The position numbers were made by a program, and so were the translations under genes. A stretch of DNA of 64,000 bases from Thermodesulfovibrio sp. (lineage in GTDB: Bacteria > Nitrospirota > Thermodesulfovibrionia > Thermodesulfovibrionales > UBA6898), in NCBI GenBank assembly GCA_013824615.1, contig PNOC01000005.1, forward strand, positions 31,580 through 95,579, written 5' to 3'. Positions 8,529 to 17,280 of this stretch are shown in pieces. Each line of letters opens with the position of its first letter. Positions within the stretch are counted from its first letter, which is position 1. Below the pieces are notes generated by a model that ran no database searches, was not told the DNA's origin, and saw only the letters and a list, made by a program, of their open reading frames with translations.

Positions 8529-9757
8529 GCCGCTGGAAACGGTTCCTGCTTTTTCTTTCGATCATGGGTCCGGGCATTATCACCGCCAATATCGACAATG
8601 ACGCCAGCGGCATCACCACCTATTCCGTTGCCGGCGCCCGCTTCGGATACAGCCTTCTCTGGACCCTGCTGCCGACAACCGTAGCGCTGGTCGTTATCCA
8701 GGAGATGATTGCGAGGATGGGCGTCATTACCGGGAAGGGGCTTTCCGACCTGATCCGGGAAAACTACGGGGTAAAGGCCGCCTTCTACATGATGCTCGGA
8801 CTCCTGGTAGCCAATTTTGGAAACACTGTCGCAAACCTTGCCGGCTGGGCCGCGAGCATGGAGATACTCGGACTGAGCAAATATGTCATGGTCCCGGTCG
8901 GTGCTCTCGCCATATGGATGCTGGTGACCAAGGGCAGTTACCGTTTTGTGGAGAAGATACTCCTTTTCGCCTGTCTCCTTTATTTCGGGTATGTCGTCTC
9001 AGGCTTTATGGCAAAGCCGGACTGGGCGCCGGTCCTCAGAAGCGCGGTCGTCCCCCAGATGAGATGGGATTCTGAATATATCATGCTGAGCATTGCGATT
9101 ATCGGCACAACCATTACCCCGTGGATGCAGTTCTATCTGCAGTCCTCGATTGCTGAAAAAGGGATCAAAAAAGAAGATTACGCGGCCTCGCGGCTGGACG
9201 TTATTATCGGGTGCTTCATCACCGACATTATCAGTTTCTTTATTATCGTCACCTGCGGAGCACTCCTCTTTCCCAACGGCGTCAGGATCAACGAAGCTGC
9301 CGAGGCTGCCCTTGCACTCAAGCCTCTTGCCGGCGAATATGCCTACCTGATCTTTGCCGTCTGCCTTGCCAATGCCTCTTTGCTGGGCGCAATCATCGTC
9401 CCGCTCGCGACCGCCTATTATATCTGCGAGGCAATGGGGTGGGAGGCCGGAATCAATAAATCCTTCAAAGAGGCTCCGCAGTTCATGTGGATATATACTC
9501 TGACCATAGCGCTGGCCTCAGCCGTCATCATGATCCCCGGAGCCCCGCTGGTATTCCTTATGGTGCTGTCCGCAGTGGTCAACGGCCTATTGCTCCCCTT
9601 TGTTCTTATCTACGCCCTCCTGCTCGTAAACAACAAGAAACTCATGGGATCGTATGTCAACCCCCGAAGCTATAATTACATCTCGTGGGGGACTATTGCT
9701 GCCATTATTCTGCTCACCGGCTTTATGATCATCACGACATTTGCCCCCCGGGCATAA
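8525..9757 (+). CDS. Nramp-family carrier with a non-canonical metal site (possible Mg2+ type)
   Basis: 410 residues, roughly 11 membrane helices. The family fold is clear from GPGIITANIDNDASGI (helix 1, about 15-30) and the helix 6 block GTTITPWMQFYLQSS (about 194-208). In classical Mn/Fe carriers helix 1 carries DPGN and helix 6 carries MPHN; here these read DNDAS and TPWMQ, so the metal-selective methionine and the histidine are missing. Loss of that methionine is a known feature of Nramp-related magnesium transporters (NRMT). Together with the upstream MgtE_N/CBS protein, which overlaps it by four bases, Mg2+ is a reasonable guess for the substrate; Mn2+ cannot be excluded. It should not be named mntH on this evidence. 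Confidence 0.85.
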   Translation: MSRWKRFLLFLSIMGPGIITANIDNDASGITTYSVAGARFGYSLLWTLLPTTVALVVIQEMIARMGVITGKGLSDLIRENYGVKAAFYMMLGLLVANFGNTVANLAGWAASMEILGLSKYVMVPVGALAIWMLVTKGSYRFVEKILLFACLLYFGYVVSGFMAKPDWAPVLRSAVVPQMRWDSEYIMLSIAIIGTTITPWMQFYLQSSIAEKGIKKEDYAASRLDVIIGCFITDIISFFIIVTCGALLFPNGVRINEAAEAALALKPLAGEYAYLIFAVCLANASLLGAIIVPLATAYYICEAMGWEAGINKSFKEAPQFMWIYTLTIALASAVIMIPGAPLVFLMVLSAVVNGLLLPFVLIYALLLVNNKKLMGSYVNPRSYNYISWGTIAAIILLTGFMIITTFAPRA

Positions 9758-9850
9758 CCGGACCGGCAAAATCCTTCTGCCCGATATCGCGTGTCCATAA
9801 ATAATGGCCTGATTTAGTTTATAATATGGGAGAGAACCTCGGGAGGATGT

Positions 9851-10921
9851 ATGGTTAAAACAATAGAGTGGGTTAACGGCAAAGTGGTCATGCTCGATCA
9901 GACGCGACTTCCGATAGAGGTCGTCTATATCGAATGCGCCGATTACCACCAGGTGGCGGAGGGCATAAAGAAATTATGGATTCGCGGAGCCCCGGCGATC
10001 GGTATTGCTGCAGCGATGGGGATAGCCCTTGCTGCTCAGGATATCCAGGCCTCCTCTGGAGACGCATTGCTCAAAGGTCTGGAACCTGCCTTCGCCGAAC
10101 TTTTGGCAACAAGACCGACTGCAGTCAACATCCAATGGGCCGTCAACAGGTTCAGAGCATTCATAGACAAGCACAAAAATGAGACCGCCGCAGAGCTTAA
10201 GTCCTTGCTCATCAGAGAGGCCCAACTGGTTCTCGACGAAGATATTGAAATAAACAAAGCCATCGGGTTCTGGGGAGCCCAGCTCATCAAGGACGGTGAC
10301 ACCATCCTCACCCACTGCAACGCAGGGTCCCTTGCCACCGGAGGCTACGGTACGGCAACAGCGCCGATGCGGGTAGCCAAAGAGCAGGGCAAACAGATCA
10401 GCGTCATAGCTGACGAGACCCGGCCTGTGCTCCAGGGAGCCCGGCTTACGGCATGGGAACTGATGGAGGACGGCATTCCGGTGACACTGATTTCCGACAA
10501 CACCGCCGGCGCAATCATGCAGAAGGGTGAGATTAATCTGGCAATCGTCGGCACTGACCGCACGGTCCTGAACGGCGATGTTGCCAACAAGATCGGGACG
10601 TATTCGGTTGCGGTCCTCTGCAAAGAGCACGGCATCCCCTTTTATGTGGCTGCTCCCATGAGCAGCATCGACTTTTCTACCCCCTCCGGGGACCTGATAC
10701 CGATCGAGGAGCGAAGCCCTGAAGAGGTGACCCATATCTTCGGTACCTGCAGGATTGCGCCTGAAGGGGTAAGGGTGAGAAACCTGGCGTTTGATGTCAC
10801 TCCCGCAAAATATGTCACGGCGATCATTACGGAAAAAGGAATATTCAGGCCTTCTGACCTCAAAAAACTGGCGGACCCCTCGGCGGACATAAACAGGCTC
10901 AGGATAGAGGTCAGGCCATGA
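9851..10921 (+). CDS. mtnA: S-methyl-5-thioribose-1-phosphate isomerase
   Basis: 356 residues. The enzyme converts 5-methylthioribose-1-phosphate to the ribulose form in methionine salvage, and belongs to the eIF2B-alpha/MtnA family. Seen: WIRGAPAIG near 44-52, the catalytic cysteine in [13 protein letters not shown] (about 156) and the catalytic aspartate in [13 protein letters not shown] (about 235). The start follows CGGGAGGATGT. A TATAAT at 9820-9825 is a probable -10 but lacks a good -35. No other methionine salvage genes are in the window. In bacteria lacking the rest of the pathway MtnA can serve other 5-deoxypentose routes, so the exact role is open. It starts a run of same-strand genes up to 15247. 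Confidence 0.95.
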   Translation: MVKTIEWVNGKVVMLDQTRLPIEVVYIECADYHQVAEGIKKLWIRGAPAIGIAAAMGIALAAQDIQASSGDALLKGLEPAFAELLATRPTAVNIQWAVNRFRAFIDKHKNETAAELKSLLIREAQLVLDEDIEINKAIGFWGAQLIKDGDTILTHCNAGSLATGGYGTATAPMRVAKEQGKQISVIADETRPVLQGARLTAWELMEDGIPVTLISDNTAGAIMQKGEINLAIVGTDRTVLNGDVANKIGTYSVAVLCKEHGIPFYVAAPMSSIDFSTPSGDLIPIEERSPEEVTHIFGTCRIAPEGVRVRNLAFDVTPAKYVTAIITEKGIFRPSDLKKLADPSADINRLRIEVRP

Positions 10922-10934
10922 GGGGGCCTCTGGC

Positions 10935-11939
10935 GTGATCGCGAAACAGGCCCAGGCCTCATCAATGCAGCTGCAGCAGGTTTTCGACCTGTATGAAGAG
11001 AGAATCAGGCTCGTTGAGCAGAAGATCCGGGAGCTTTTCAGCAACAGGGCTTCAATCATCCCCCTGATCGGAAATCATCTCATTTCGAGCGGAGGAAAAA
11101 GACTGCGTCCGCTCTTTCATCTCCTGAGCGCTGACCTGGCAGGCTATCAGGGTGGAGATGCAGACATTGAGATCGCCGGCATTATTGAATCGATCCACAC
11201 CGCTTCGCTCCTGCACGATGATGTGGTTGATATGGCCGATGTCAGAAGAGGCAAGCCGACGGCCAACTCAGTATGGGGAAATCAGGTTGTGGTTCTGGTA
11301 GGGGATTTTCTTTACTCAAACGCGCTCAGGACAGCTGTCCTGCTGAAAAACCAGAAAATCATGGAATCCCTCTCAGGGGCAACAACAAGGATGACCGAGG
11401 GAGAACTCCTGCAACTGAACCGCATCGGCGACGTCGATATCACCGAGGAAGAGTATATGGAAATTATAGCTGCAAAGACCGGGGCCCTGATATCAGCGGC
11501 CTGCCGGGTTGGGGCGATTCTGGGAAAACTGCCGGAAGAGAAGGAAAATGCCCTGGCTGATTTCGGCATGAAAACCGGCATTGTCTTCCAGATGGCGGAC
11601 GATATCCTCGACTATATGGCCAATGAGGGAGAGCTCGGGAAAAAACTCGGGAAGGATCTTGAGGAAGGCAAAGTAACCCTTCCCCTGCTCCATCTGCTAC
11701 AGGCTGCAGGAAAAGAAGAGGCAGGCGAAATAAAAGAGATCATCCGGGAAGATTTTTCAGAAAAGGGCATCGGCCGCATACTCCTTCTCCTGAAAAAATA
11801 CCGTTCCATTGAGGCGTCTTTTGATAAAGCGTCTGCACTGGTTACCGAGGCCCAGGAACATCTCTCCCTGTTCCCTGATTCTGCGGCGAAACAGGCGCTG
11901 CTTGCCATCTCTGCCTACTCACTCCAGCGGGACAAATAG
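10935..11939 (+). CDS. Polyprenyl diphosphate synthase (long-chain trans type)
   Basis: 334 residues with GGKRLRPLF, the first aspartate-rich motif DDVVD (about 94) followed by RRGKPTAN, and the second motif DDILD (about 222). This is an all-trans prenyltransferase that extends FPP or GPP with isopentenyl diphosphate. The size and absence of a bulky residue cluster typical of short-chain enzymes suggest octa- to decaprenyl products for quinone side chains, but the chain length cannot be set from sequence alone. The start is GTG at 10935 with GAGGGGG eight bases upstream; ATG at 10965 is an alternative. It lies 13 bases after mtnA and shares one base with the next gene. Confidence 0.9.
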   Translation: MIAKQAQASSMQLQQVFDLYEERIRLVEQKIRELFSNRASIIPLIGNHLISSGGKRLRPLFHLLSADLAGYQGGDADIEIAGIIESIHTASLLHDDVVDMADVRRGKPTANSVWGNQVVVLVGDFLYSNALRTAVLLKNQKIMESLSGATTRMTEGELLQLNRIGDVDITEEEYMEIIAAKTGALISAACRVGAILGKLPEEKENALADFGMKTGIVFQMADDILDYMANEGELGKKLGKDLEEGKVTLPLLHLLQAAGKEEAGEIKEIIREDFSEKGIGRILLLLKKYRSIEASFDKASALVTEAQEHLSLFPDSAAKQALLAISAYSLQRDK

Positions 11940-12445
11940 TGCACCTGCTCGTTACCGTCGCCAAACAGGCTGTCGAACAATTCGTGAAGCAGGGCACCGT
12001 CATGCCACCGCCACAGGATATACCTTCTGAATATCTTGAGAAGGCCGGGGTTTTTGTATCCCTTAAAAAAAAAGGTGAACTGCGGGGCTGCATCGGGACC
12101 TTTTCTCCCTGCACTGAAAACATAATCCGGGAAATTATTGCCAATGCCGTCTCGGCAGCAGTCCGGGATCCCCGCTTCAGCCCGGTAGGCCCTGACGAAC
12201 TGGATGACCTTGCCTATTCCGTGGACATACTTTCAACCCCGGAAAGGGTCAGCGATGAAACCCGGCTCGACCCGAAACAATACGGCATCATCCTGCAGAG
12301 CGGCCAGAGACGGGGGCTGCTGTTACCGGATCTCGAAGGGGTGGATACCGTGACGGACCAGCTCAGGATAACCAGAATGAAGGCAGGTATACGTCCGGAT
12401 GAAACTGCGGAAATTTACCGGTTTACCGTCACCCGCTATACATAG
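11939..12445 (+). CDS. AMMECR1-domain protein (AmmeMemoRadiSam protein A)
   Basis: 168 residues. The motif LRGCIGTFSPC (about 49-59) is the strongly conserved AMMECR1 signature; RDPRFSPVGPDELDDL and a final GIRPDETAEIYRF region also fit. The family is widespread but its activity is not established; it is often found with a MEMO-like and a radical SAM protein, neither of which is next to it here. The start is GTG at 11939-11941, overlapping the TAG stop of the previous gene by one base, which implies translational coupling. Confidence 0.88.
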   Translation: MHLLVTVAKQAVEQFVKQGTVMPPPQDIPSEYLEKAGVFVSLKKKGELRGCIGTFSPCTENIIREIIANAVSAAVRDPRFSPVGPDELDDLAYSVDILSTPERVSDETRLDPKQYGIILQSGQRRGLLLPDLEGVDTVTDQLRITRMKAGIRPDETAEIYRFTVTRYT

Positions 12446-12463
12446 TTTTTTTGGGAGACCGCA

Positions 12464-12742
12464 ATGGGAACATGGCTCACGATGATGCAGAACAGGATCT
12501 CGAAACAGGTTATCCTCCGGGTGTTTCTGATCTGCACCCTCCTTGCCGTGGTAGGGATTGAAGGCTATTATATATACGTTTTACGCAATATAATAGAAAA
12601 ACAGTCAGAGGAACTTAATCATACCAGTCTGCAGATTCAGGCACTGCGGCATGAAAGAGTTTCCCTTGAAGATGAACTGCACCTGATCAAGAAGACAGCA
12701 GGAGAAAAAAATGATGGAACTACCGCTCAACGGCAACATTAG
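12464..12742 (+). CDS. Small single-pass membrane protein with coiled coil, function unknown
   Basis: 92 residues: a short cytosolic N-terminus, one hydrophobic helix (VILRVFLICTLLAVVGIEGY, about 16-35) and a heptad-like charged tail (LRNIIEKQSEELNHTSLQIQ onward) that may form a coiled coil. The layout resembles divisome proteins of the FtsL/FtsB type, but no sequence signature supports that. It starts at ATG 12464 behind TTGGGAGACCGCA. The last 32 bases overlap the start of the next gene, so the two are likely expressed together. Confidence 0.6.
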   Translation: MGTWLTMMQNRISKQVILRVFLICTLLAVVGIEGYYIYVLRNIIEKQSEELNHTSLQIQALRHERVSLEDELHLIKKTAGEKNDGTTAQRQH

Positions 12743-14180
12743 AACCACAAGTCTCGTCAGAATCCTCGTATATCTCAACAGGCAGAGGAAGACGGGCACC
12801 CTCTCTCTGGCGACGGCAGCGTGGACAAAAAAACTCTTTGTCCATACCGGGGACGTCGTCTTTGCCTCATCGACCTATGAGGATGACAGACTGGGAGAAA
12901 TGCTTCTGAAGGCGGGAAAAATATCCGTAGAGCAGTATGACCGATCTGTTGAAATCCTGAAGACCTCCAGCAAAAGACAGGGAGCCATACTGGTTGAACT
13001 GGGTTATCTGACCCCTAAAGACCTTTTCTGGGGGGTAAAGTATCAGGTAAGAGAAATCATCCAGAGTCTCTTCCTGGCTGAAGAGGCGGCATATGCCTTT
13101 ATTGAGGGAGATATACCGGATCAGGAGGTCATCACCCTCAAAATGAGCATGGGAAACCTGATCTATGAATCCGTGAAGCATATCGATAACTGGACAAGAA
13201 TCAGGAATGAGATGCCTGAAACTTCCTCCGTACTCCGGCTGAGCAGCGACCCGCTGAGTCTCTTTCAGGACATTGAACTGAGTGTACAGGACAAAAAAAT
13301 TCTTTCCCTGATCGATGGCACCCGGACTATCAACGAGGTTATTGAGGCCTCATGGCTTGCCTCTTTTGAAGCCCTGAAGATTCTCTACGTGCTGTGGTCT
13401 CTGGGCATCGTTGCAGCGGCAGAACAATCGATGACCTCAGGGGCGGCGGATGCAGCCAGCCCCCAGGAAACCGGGATCAGCATGTCTTTAAACGATATAC
13501 TCCAGCCGCATCCGGAAGAGGATGAAGCCCTCCTGCAGAAGATCAATACTATGTATGCAAAAATCGATACACTCAGCCCGGCAGAACTCCTTGAGACAGA
13601 CGCCGGGTCAAGCGGTGACACCATTAAAAAGAACTATTACCGCCTGGCGAAGGAATTCCATCCCGACCGTTATTTTGCCATCCGGGACAACTCGGTCAAG
13701 TCCAAACTTACAAATATTTTTGATGCCATAACCAAGGCATACAATCTTCTGAAAGACGATGCCTCCAGGGCATCCTATTTCAACCCGGCCGCAGCCACAG
13801 AAAAAAAAACCGGTCAGGAAGAGCCTCCACGGGCTGAAGACCAGTTCAAACGGGGTATCGAAGAATTCAAAAAAGGCAATTATTGGGGTGCTGCCGACCA
13901 TTTCAGGTGGGTGACAAAACTTTCACCGGAAAACGGCGCTTACTGGAACTATCTCTCCCTCGCATTGTCCAAGATACCCGGCAGGCTGAAAGATGCAGAG
14001 GAAGCCTTGCTCACTGCCGCAAAGCTCGAACCGCTCAATGCAGACCTCCAGGCAAACCTCGGCCTGCTCTATCTGAAGGCGGGGATGAAGAAGCGGGCCG
14101 CGGGCTTCTTCGAAAAAGCATTGCGGATCGATGCCTCCAATGATAAGGCATTAAAAGGGCTCCAGCAGGCTGAGCTGTAG
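12711..14180 (+). CDS. DUF4388 (PATAN) - DnaJ - TPR protein
   Basis: 489 residues in three parts. Residues about 5-130 match DUF4388/PATAN ([34 protein letters not shown]), a domain found in bacterial signalling proteins. Around 275-360 is a J-domain with the HPD motif ([10 protein letters not shown]) that should stimulate an Hsp70. The last 110 residues hold TPR-like repeats ([20 protein letters not shown] and [20 protein letters not shown]). The combination suggests an adaptor that recruits DnaK to a signalling or envelope complex; this is inference. Two ATG codons are in tandem (12711 and 12714) behind AGGAG. It overlaps the small membrane protein gene upstream. Confidence 0.8.
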   Translation: MMELPLNGNIRTTSLVRILVYLNRQRKTGTLSLATAAWTKKLFVHTGDVVFASSTYEDDRLGEMLLKAGKISVEQYDRSVEILKTSSKRQGAILVELGYLTPKDLFWGVKYQVREIIQSLFLAEEAAYAFIEGDIPDQEVITLKMSMGNLIYESVKHIDNWTRIRNEMPETSSVLRLSSDPLSLFQDIELSVQDKKILSLIDGTRTINEVIEASWLASFEALKILYVLWSLGIVAAAEQSMTSGAADAASPQETGISMSLNDILQPHPEEDEALLQKINTMYAKIDTLSPAELLETDAGSSGDTIKKNYYRLAKEFHPDRYFAIRDNSVKSKLTNIFDAITKAYNLLKDDASRASYFNPAAATEKKTGQEEPPRAEDQFKRGIEEFKKGNYWGAADHFRWVTKLSPENGAYWNYLSLALSKIPGRLKDAEEALLTAAKLEPLNADLQANLGLLYLKAGMKKRAAGFFEKALRIDASNDKALKGLQQAEL

Positions 14181-14206
14181 CCTGCTTCAAGGCTCTGCTG
14201 AAAGCA

Positions 14207-15247
14207 ATGCCGACCATACGGGAGCAGGCCGAAGAGCTTGAGGCAAAATATCTGCACCCTGCAGCCTGCCTCAACTCCAGATCCAAAGGCCGGGCCGCAC
14301 ATGAAGACGAAGGCGAAATCCGCACCGGTTTTCAGCGCGACCGGGACCGGATTATCCACTCAAAGGCCTTCCGCAGACTAAAGCATAAAACCCAGGTCTT
14401 CCTTGCACCACAGGGAGATCACTACCGCACCCGGCTGACCCATGTGCTGGAGGTGGCCCAGATAGCTCGTACCGTAGCACGCGCCCTCCGGCTGAACGAA
14501 GACCTCACCGAGGCCATTGCCCTGGGACATGATCTCGGGCATACACCCTTCGGGCATGCGGGGGAGACGGTCCTGCGAAGAATCCATCCCGGCGGTTTTG
14601 ACCATTTCAAACAGAGTCTGCGTGTTGTCGATTTTCTCGAGAGGAACGGCCAGGGGCTGAATCTGACGTATGAGGTGAGGAACGGCATTGTCAAGCATTC
14701 AAAAGGTAAAGGACTTATAATCCCGGCCAAAAAAACTGAGCGTGCAGCAACACTGGAAGGGCAGGTCGTCAGGGTCTCGGACCTGATAGCCTATGTAAAC
14801 CATGACCTCGACGACGCCCTCCGGGCAGAGGTGATCCGGGAGTCTGATATTCCGAGGATTGCAGTGAAATGTCTGGGTACGACGCATGCGAAACGGATTG
14901 ACGCCATGGTGAAGGACCTTATCTATAGCACACTCAGGACAGACCTGACTGCCCTGCAGATGAGCGATGACCTCTCTGAGGCGACCTACGTACTCAGGGA
15001 TTTTCTCTACGCGCGTGTCTATGAAAGTCCGGTTATCCTGCGGGAGTTCAGAAAGGCCCAGAAAATACTGGAGGACCTCTACACCTATTATCTGGAGCAT
15101 AGCGAAGAGATTGCCGGAGATATCCCGTCTGAGAAAAAACTGAATAAAAACCGCATGGTCTGCGACTTCATCGCCGGAATGACCGACAGCTTCGCCCTGA
15201 TGACCTATGAAAAACTCTTCCTCCCGCAGCAGTGGACCGTTTTATAG
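14207..15247 (+). CDS. dGTPase-like HD-superfamily hydrolase
   Basis: 346 residues. Motifs [14 protein letters not shown] (H of the HD site), [16 protein letters not shown] (about 105-120) and [14 protein letters not shown] (second D) are those of the deoxyguanosinetriphosphate triphosphohydrolase-like family, which cleaves dNTPs to deoxynucleoside and triphosphate. The length fits the short dgt-like subgroup rather than E. coli Dgt (505 aa). The nucleotide preference is not known. The ribosome site is weak (CAAGG about 15 bases upstream). It ends a plus-strand run and converges on ribF. Confidence 0.9.
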   Translation: MPTIREQAEELEAKYLHPAACLNSRSKGRAAHEDEGEIRTGFQRDRDRIIHSKAFRRLKHKTQVFLAPQGDHYRTRLTHVLEVAQIARTVARALRLNEDLTEAIALGHDLGHTPFGHAGETVLRRIHPGGFDHFKQSLRVVDFLERNGQGLNLTYEVRNGIVKHSKGKGLIIPAKKTERAATLEGQVVRVSDLIAYVNHDLDDALRAEVIRESDIPRIAVKCLGTTHAKRIDAMVKDLIYSTLRTDLTALQMSDDLSEATYVLRDFLYARVYESPVILREFRKAQKILEDLYTYYLEHSEEIAGDIPSEKKLNKNRMVCDFIAGMTDSFALMTYEKLFLPQQWTVL

Positions 15248-15373
15248 CTCCACCACACCACACGGAGCAGGATACATTTTGTATAGGGGTTTTCGCTCCC
15301 GGCATCTCGTTCTGTCCGTCAATAATATACTTTTTATTCTCTGGGCCGCCTGAACCTAATTTGGGCAAAAGTA

Positions 15374-15410
15374 AGGGGCAGGCCTGGGGATCGGGGAAAG
15401 GCCTGCCCCT
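15374..15410. terminator. Perfect 12-bp inverted repeat between dgt-like gene and ribF
   Basis: AGGGGCAGGCCT (15374-15385) and AGGCCTGCCCCT (15399-15410) pair perfectly around a 13-base loop. It lies between two convergent genes, so it may end either transcript, but neither side has a run of T. Confidence 0.45.
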
Positions 15411-15417
15411 TGGGGAT

Positions 15418-15464
15418 GTAGGCGGATGTTCAAAAATGGGGATCTTTGGAGGGTATCCGCCTAC
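15418..15464. repeat. Second perfect inverted repeat in the same gap
   Basis: GTAGGCGGAT (15418-15427) and ATCCGCCTAC (15455-15464) pair perfectly around 27 bases. It lies 7 bases after the first hairpin. The 264-base gap between 15248 and 15511 otherwise holds nothing recognisable; a short open frame across it has no protein-like character. Confidence 0.45.
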
Positions 15465-15511
15465 GAAACTATCATAACATGTCTGAATTGCTTTTGCTAC
15501 TTTTTTGTCGT

Positions 15512-16441
15512 TTATTTATTTTTTTGATGGATCTCTTTGGCACGCTCTATGTCCTTCTGGATCTGGACAATCAGGTCCTCCACACTTCCGAATTTCTTCT
15601 CGTCCCTGATCTTTTCCAGAAAATAGACCGATATCTCTTCGCCATAAATATCCTCGTCAAAGGCAAAGAGAAAGGCCTCGATCGAAAGAGTCTCTTTGCT
15701 GAACGTCGGACGGATCCCGATATTGGCAATGCCGTCATAAAACCGGTCCCGAACAAAAAGCCTTACCGCGTACACTCCGTGTGCCGGAATGATCGCATGT
15801 TTGGGCGCTACATTGGCCGTAGGAAACCCGAGGGTCCTGCCCCGGCCGTCACCCCGTACGACGACGCCGGTAATCGCATACGACCTGCCGAGAAGCCGGG
15901 ACGCATGGTCAACCTCACCCTCTTTCAGAAGGTGTCGTATCTTTGTGCTGCTGATCACCTCCCCGCCGAGGGATATCTGCTCCACCTCCCTGACCACAAA
16001 CCCGCATTCCCTGCCAAGGTCGCGCAGAGTTTGAACCGTTCCCTTCCTTTCCCTGCCAAAGCGATAATTGGCGCCGACAAAAATCTCCCTGGCCCCGAGC
16101 ATACTGCAGAGGACCTCACGGACAAAGGTCTCCGGCGGCATGCCCGCAAACTCAAGGGTGAACGGAATCTTCACCAGGACATCAATCCCCAGGTCTTCGA
16201 TCAGTTTTATCTTTTCTTCATAGATGCTAATCAGAGGAGGGCATTTCTCGGGACAGAGGATCTTCAGCGGATGCGGCCTGAAGGTGACGACCATGCTCTC
16301 GCCGCCGGTCTCCTTTGCGCGTCCGATGACCCTCCTGATCAACTCCTGATGTCCGAGGTGGAGGCCGTCAAAATTCCCCAGCGTAATAACGCTGTTTTTA
16401 AAGTGCCGCGGCAGGTCCTTCAGGTCGGTAATAAGCAGCAT
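15512..16441 (-). CDS. ribF: Bifunctional riboflavin kinase / FAD synthetase
   Basis: 309 residues, the usual size. The N-terminal FAD synthetase (adenylyltransferase) has GNFDGLHLGHQELI (about 22-35) and EVISSTKIRHLL; the C-terminal kinase has GRGRTLGFPTANV followed by GVYAV. It turns riboflavin into FMN and FAD. No FMN riboswitch was seen upstream. It begins one base after the end of the HD-domain gene, so they form an operon. Confidence 0.95.
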   Translation of the reverse strand: MLLITDLKDLPRHFKNSVITLGNFDGLHLGHQELIRRVIGRAKETGGESMVVTFRPHPLKILCPEKCPPLISIYEEKIKLIEDLGIDVLVKIPFTLEFAGMPPETFVREVLCSMLGAREIFVGANYRFGRERKGTVQTLRDLGRECGFVVREVEQISLGGEVISSTKIRHLLKEGEVDHASRLLGRSYAITGVVVRGDGRGRTLGFPTANVAPKHAIIPAHGVYAVRLFVRDRFYDGIANIGIRPTFSKETLSIEAFLFAFDEDIYGEEISVYFLEKIRDEKKFGSVEDLIVQIQKDIERAKEIHQKNK

Positions 16442-16442
16442 A

Positions 16443-17198
16443 TTATGTCAACTCCATTATGGAACGCATTTCCCGGTAGATTTCCTTCCCGATCTTTAAT
16501 CCGAGTTCGACAAATTCCGGTCCATATCTCCTGCCGGTATCTGTCCTGAATGTTTCACTGATCCTGTTGATGCCCTCCAGTTTCTCTTCAAAATCCTGAT
16601 AAAGTTTCCTGAGCGGTATTTGGAAAGATTCTGTTATCAACCAGAGTGTCTGGGTAAAGTTATCGGGTCCCCACCTGAACTTATCGGCATCATACAGGCA
16701 GTCACTCACCAGGAGAGCCGGTTCGTCTGCCGAGCTCAGCACTTTTTTGAAGGCCTCATGATTTCTGATCGCGGCAACGATATAGCGCTTATACTGAGCT
16801 TCCAGGTCAAAGTCCCTCAGAATCCGCTCAGCCTCCCTGCTTCCCGCAACCGGATGATCGGCCTCACTCCGCCTGATATCATGGAGAAGTCCGGCAATCT
16901 GAACAGAGAGCAGCATTGCGCCCCGGTCGGTATCCAGCAGTCCCCGTTCCTGCCTCTCTATAAGCAGAATGGCCCCGGCCTCCCGGGCAACTTTCTCACA
17001 GTGCAGAATGCCATGAGCAGGGTGCAGCTTCGCTTCGTCCAGAAACTGCAGGCACCGGGAGATCGTGCTGCTCGCTTCGAAATAAGCAGACGACAGGCTC
17101 AACTCCTGCTCGTGCCGTGCATAGAACAGTGGGTTGCCGAGCCGGCAGGATGCCTGCAGGGCGGTCTCTTTTAATTGTGCATAAAGATGAAAATCCAT
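16443..17198 (-). CDS. HD-domain protein
   Basis: 251 residues. Metal-binding HD-type motifs are seen as HGILHCEKVAREAG (about 64-77), LLHDIRRSEADHP (about 103-115) and, further on, SDCLYDADKFRWG (D of the last motif). This is the general HD phosphohydrolase fold of metal-dependent phosphatases and phosphodiesterases; substrate unknown. The N-terminal 50 residues and the C-terminal 60 have no recognised domain. It is transcribed with ribF (one base apart). The divergent region to the next gene holds ATTATAAT at 17231-17238, which reads as TATAAT on both strands. Confidence 0.75.
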   Translation of the reverse strand: MDFHLYAQLKETALQASCRLGNPLFYARHEQELSLSSAYFEASSTISRCLQFLDEAKLHPAHGILHCEKVAREAGAILLIERQERGLLDTDRGAMLLSVQIAGLLHDIRRSEADHPVAGSREAERILRDFDLEAQYKRYIVAAIRNHEAFKKVLSSADEPALLVSDCLYDADKFRWGPDNFTQTLWLITESFQIPLRKLYQDFEEKLEGINRISETFRTDTGRRYGPEFVELGLKIGKEIYREMRSIMELT

Positions 17199-17280
17199 GG
17201 CCGATAACCTTTATTAAGAGCTTACCTTTCATTATAATAGGTTTGCTGATAATTTATTCTATATTTCATACAGGGAACCG

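Noticed and set aside
9974..11059. 361-codon minus-strand frame
   Set aside because: Shadow of mtnA and the prenyl synthase gene; composition typical of an antisense frame.
15232..15477. 81-codon frame between the dGTPase-like gene and ribF
   Set aside because: It runs through two perfect hairpins, has no ribosome site and no domain.
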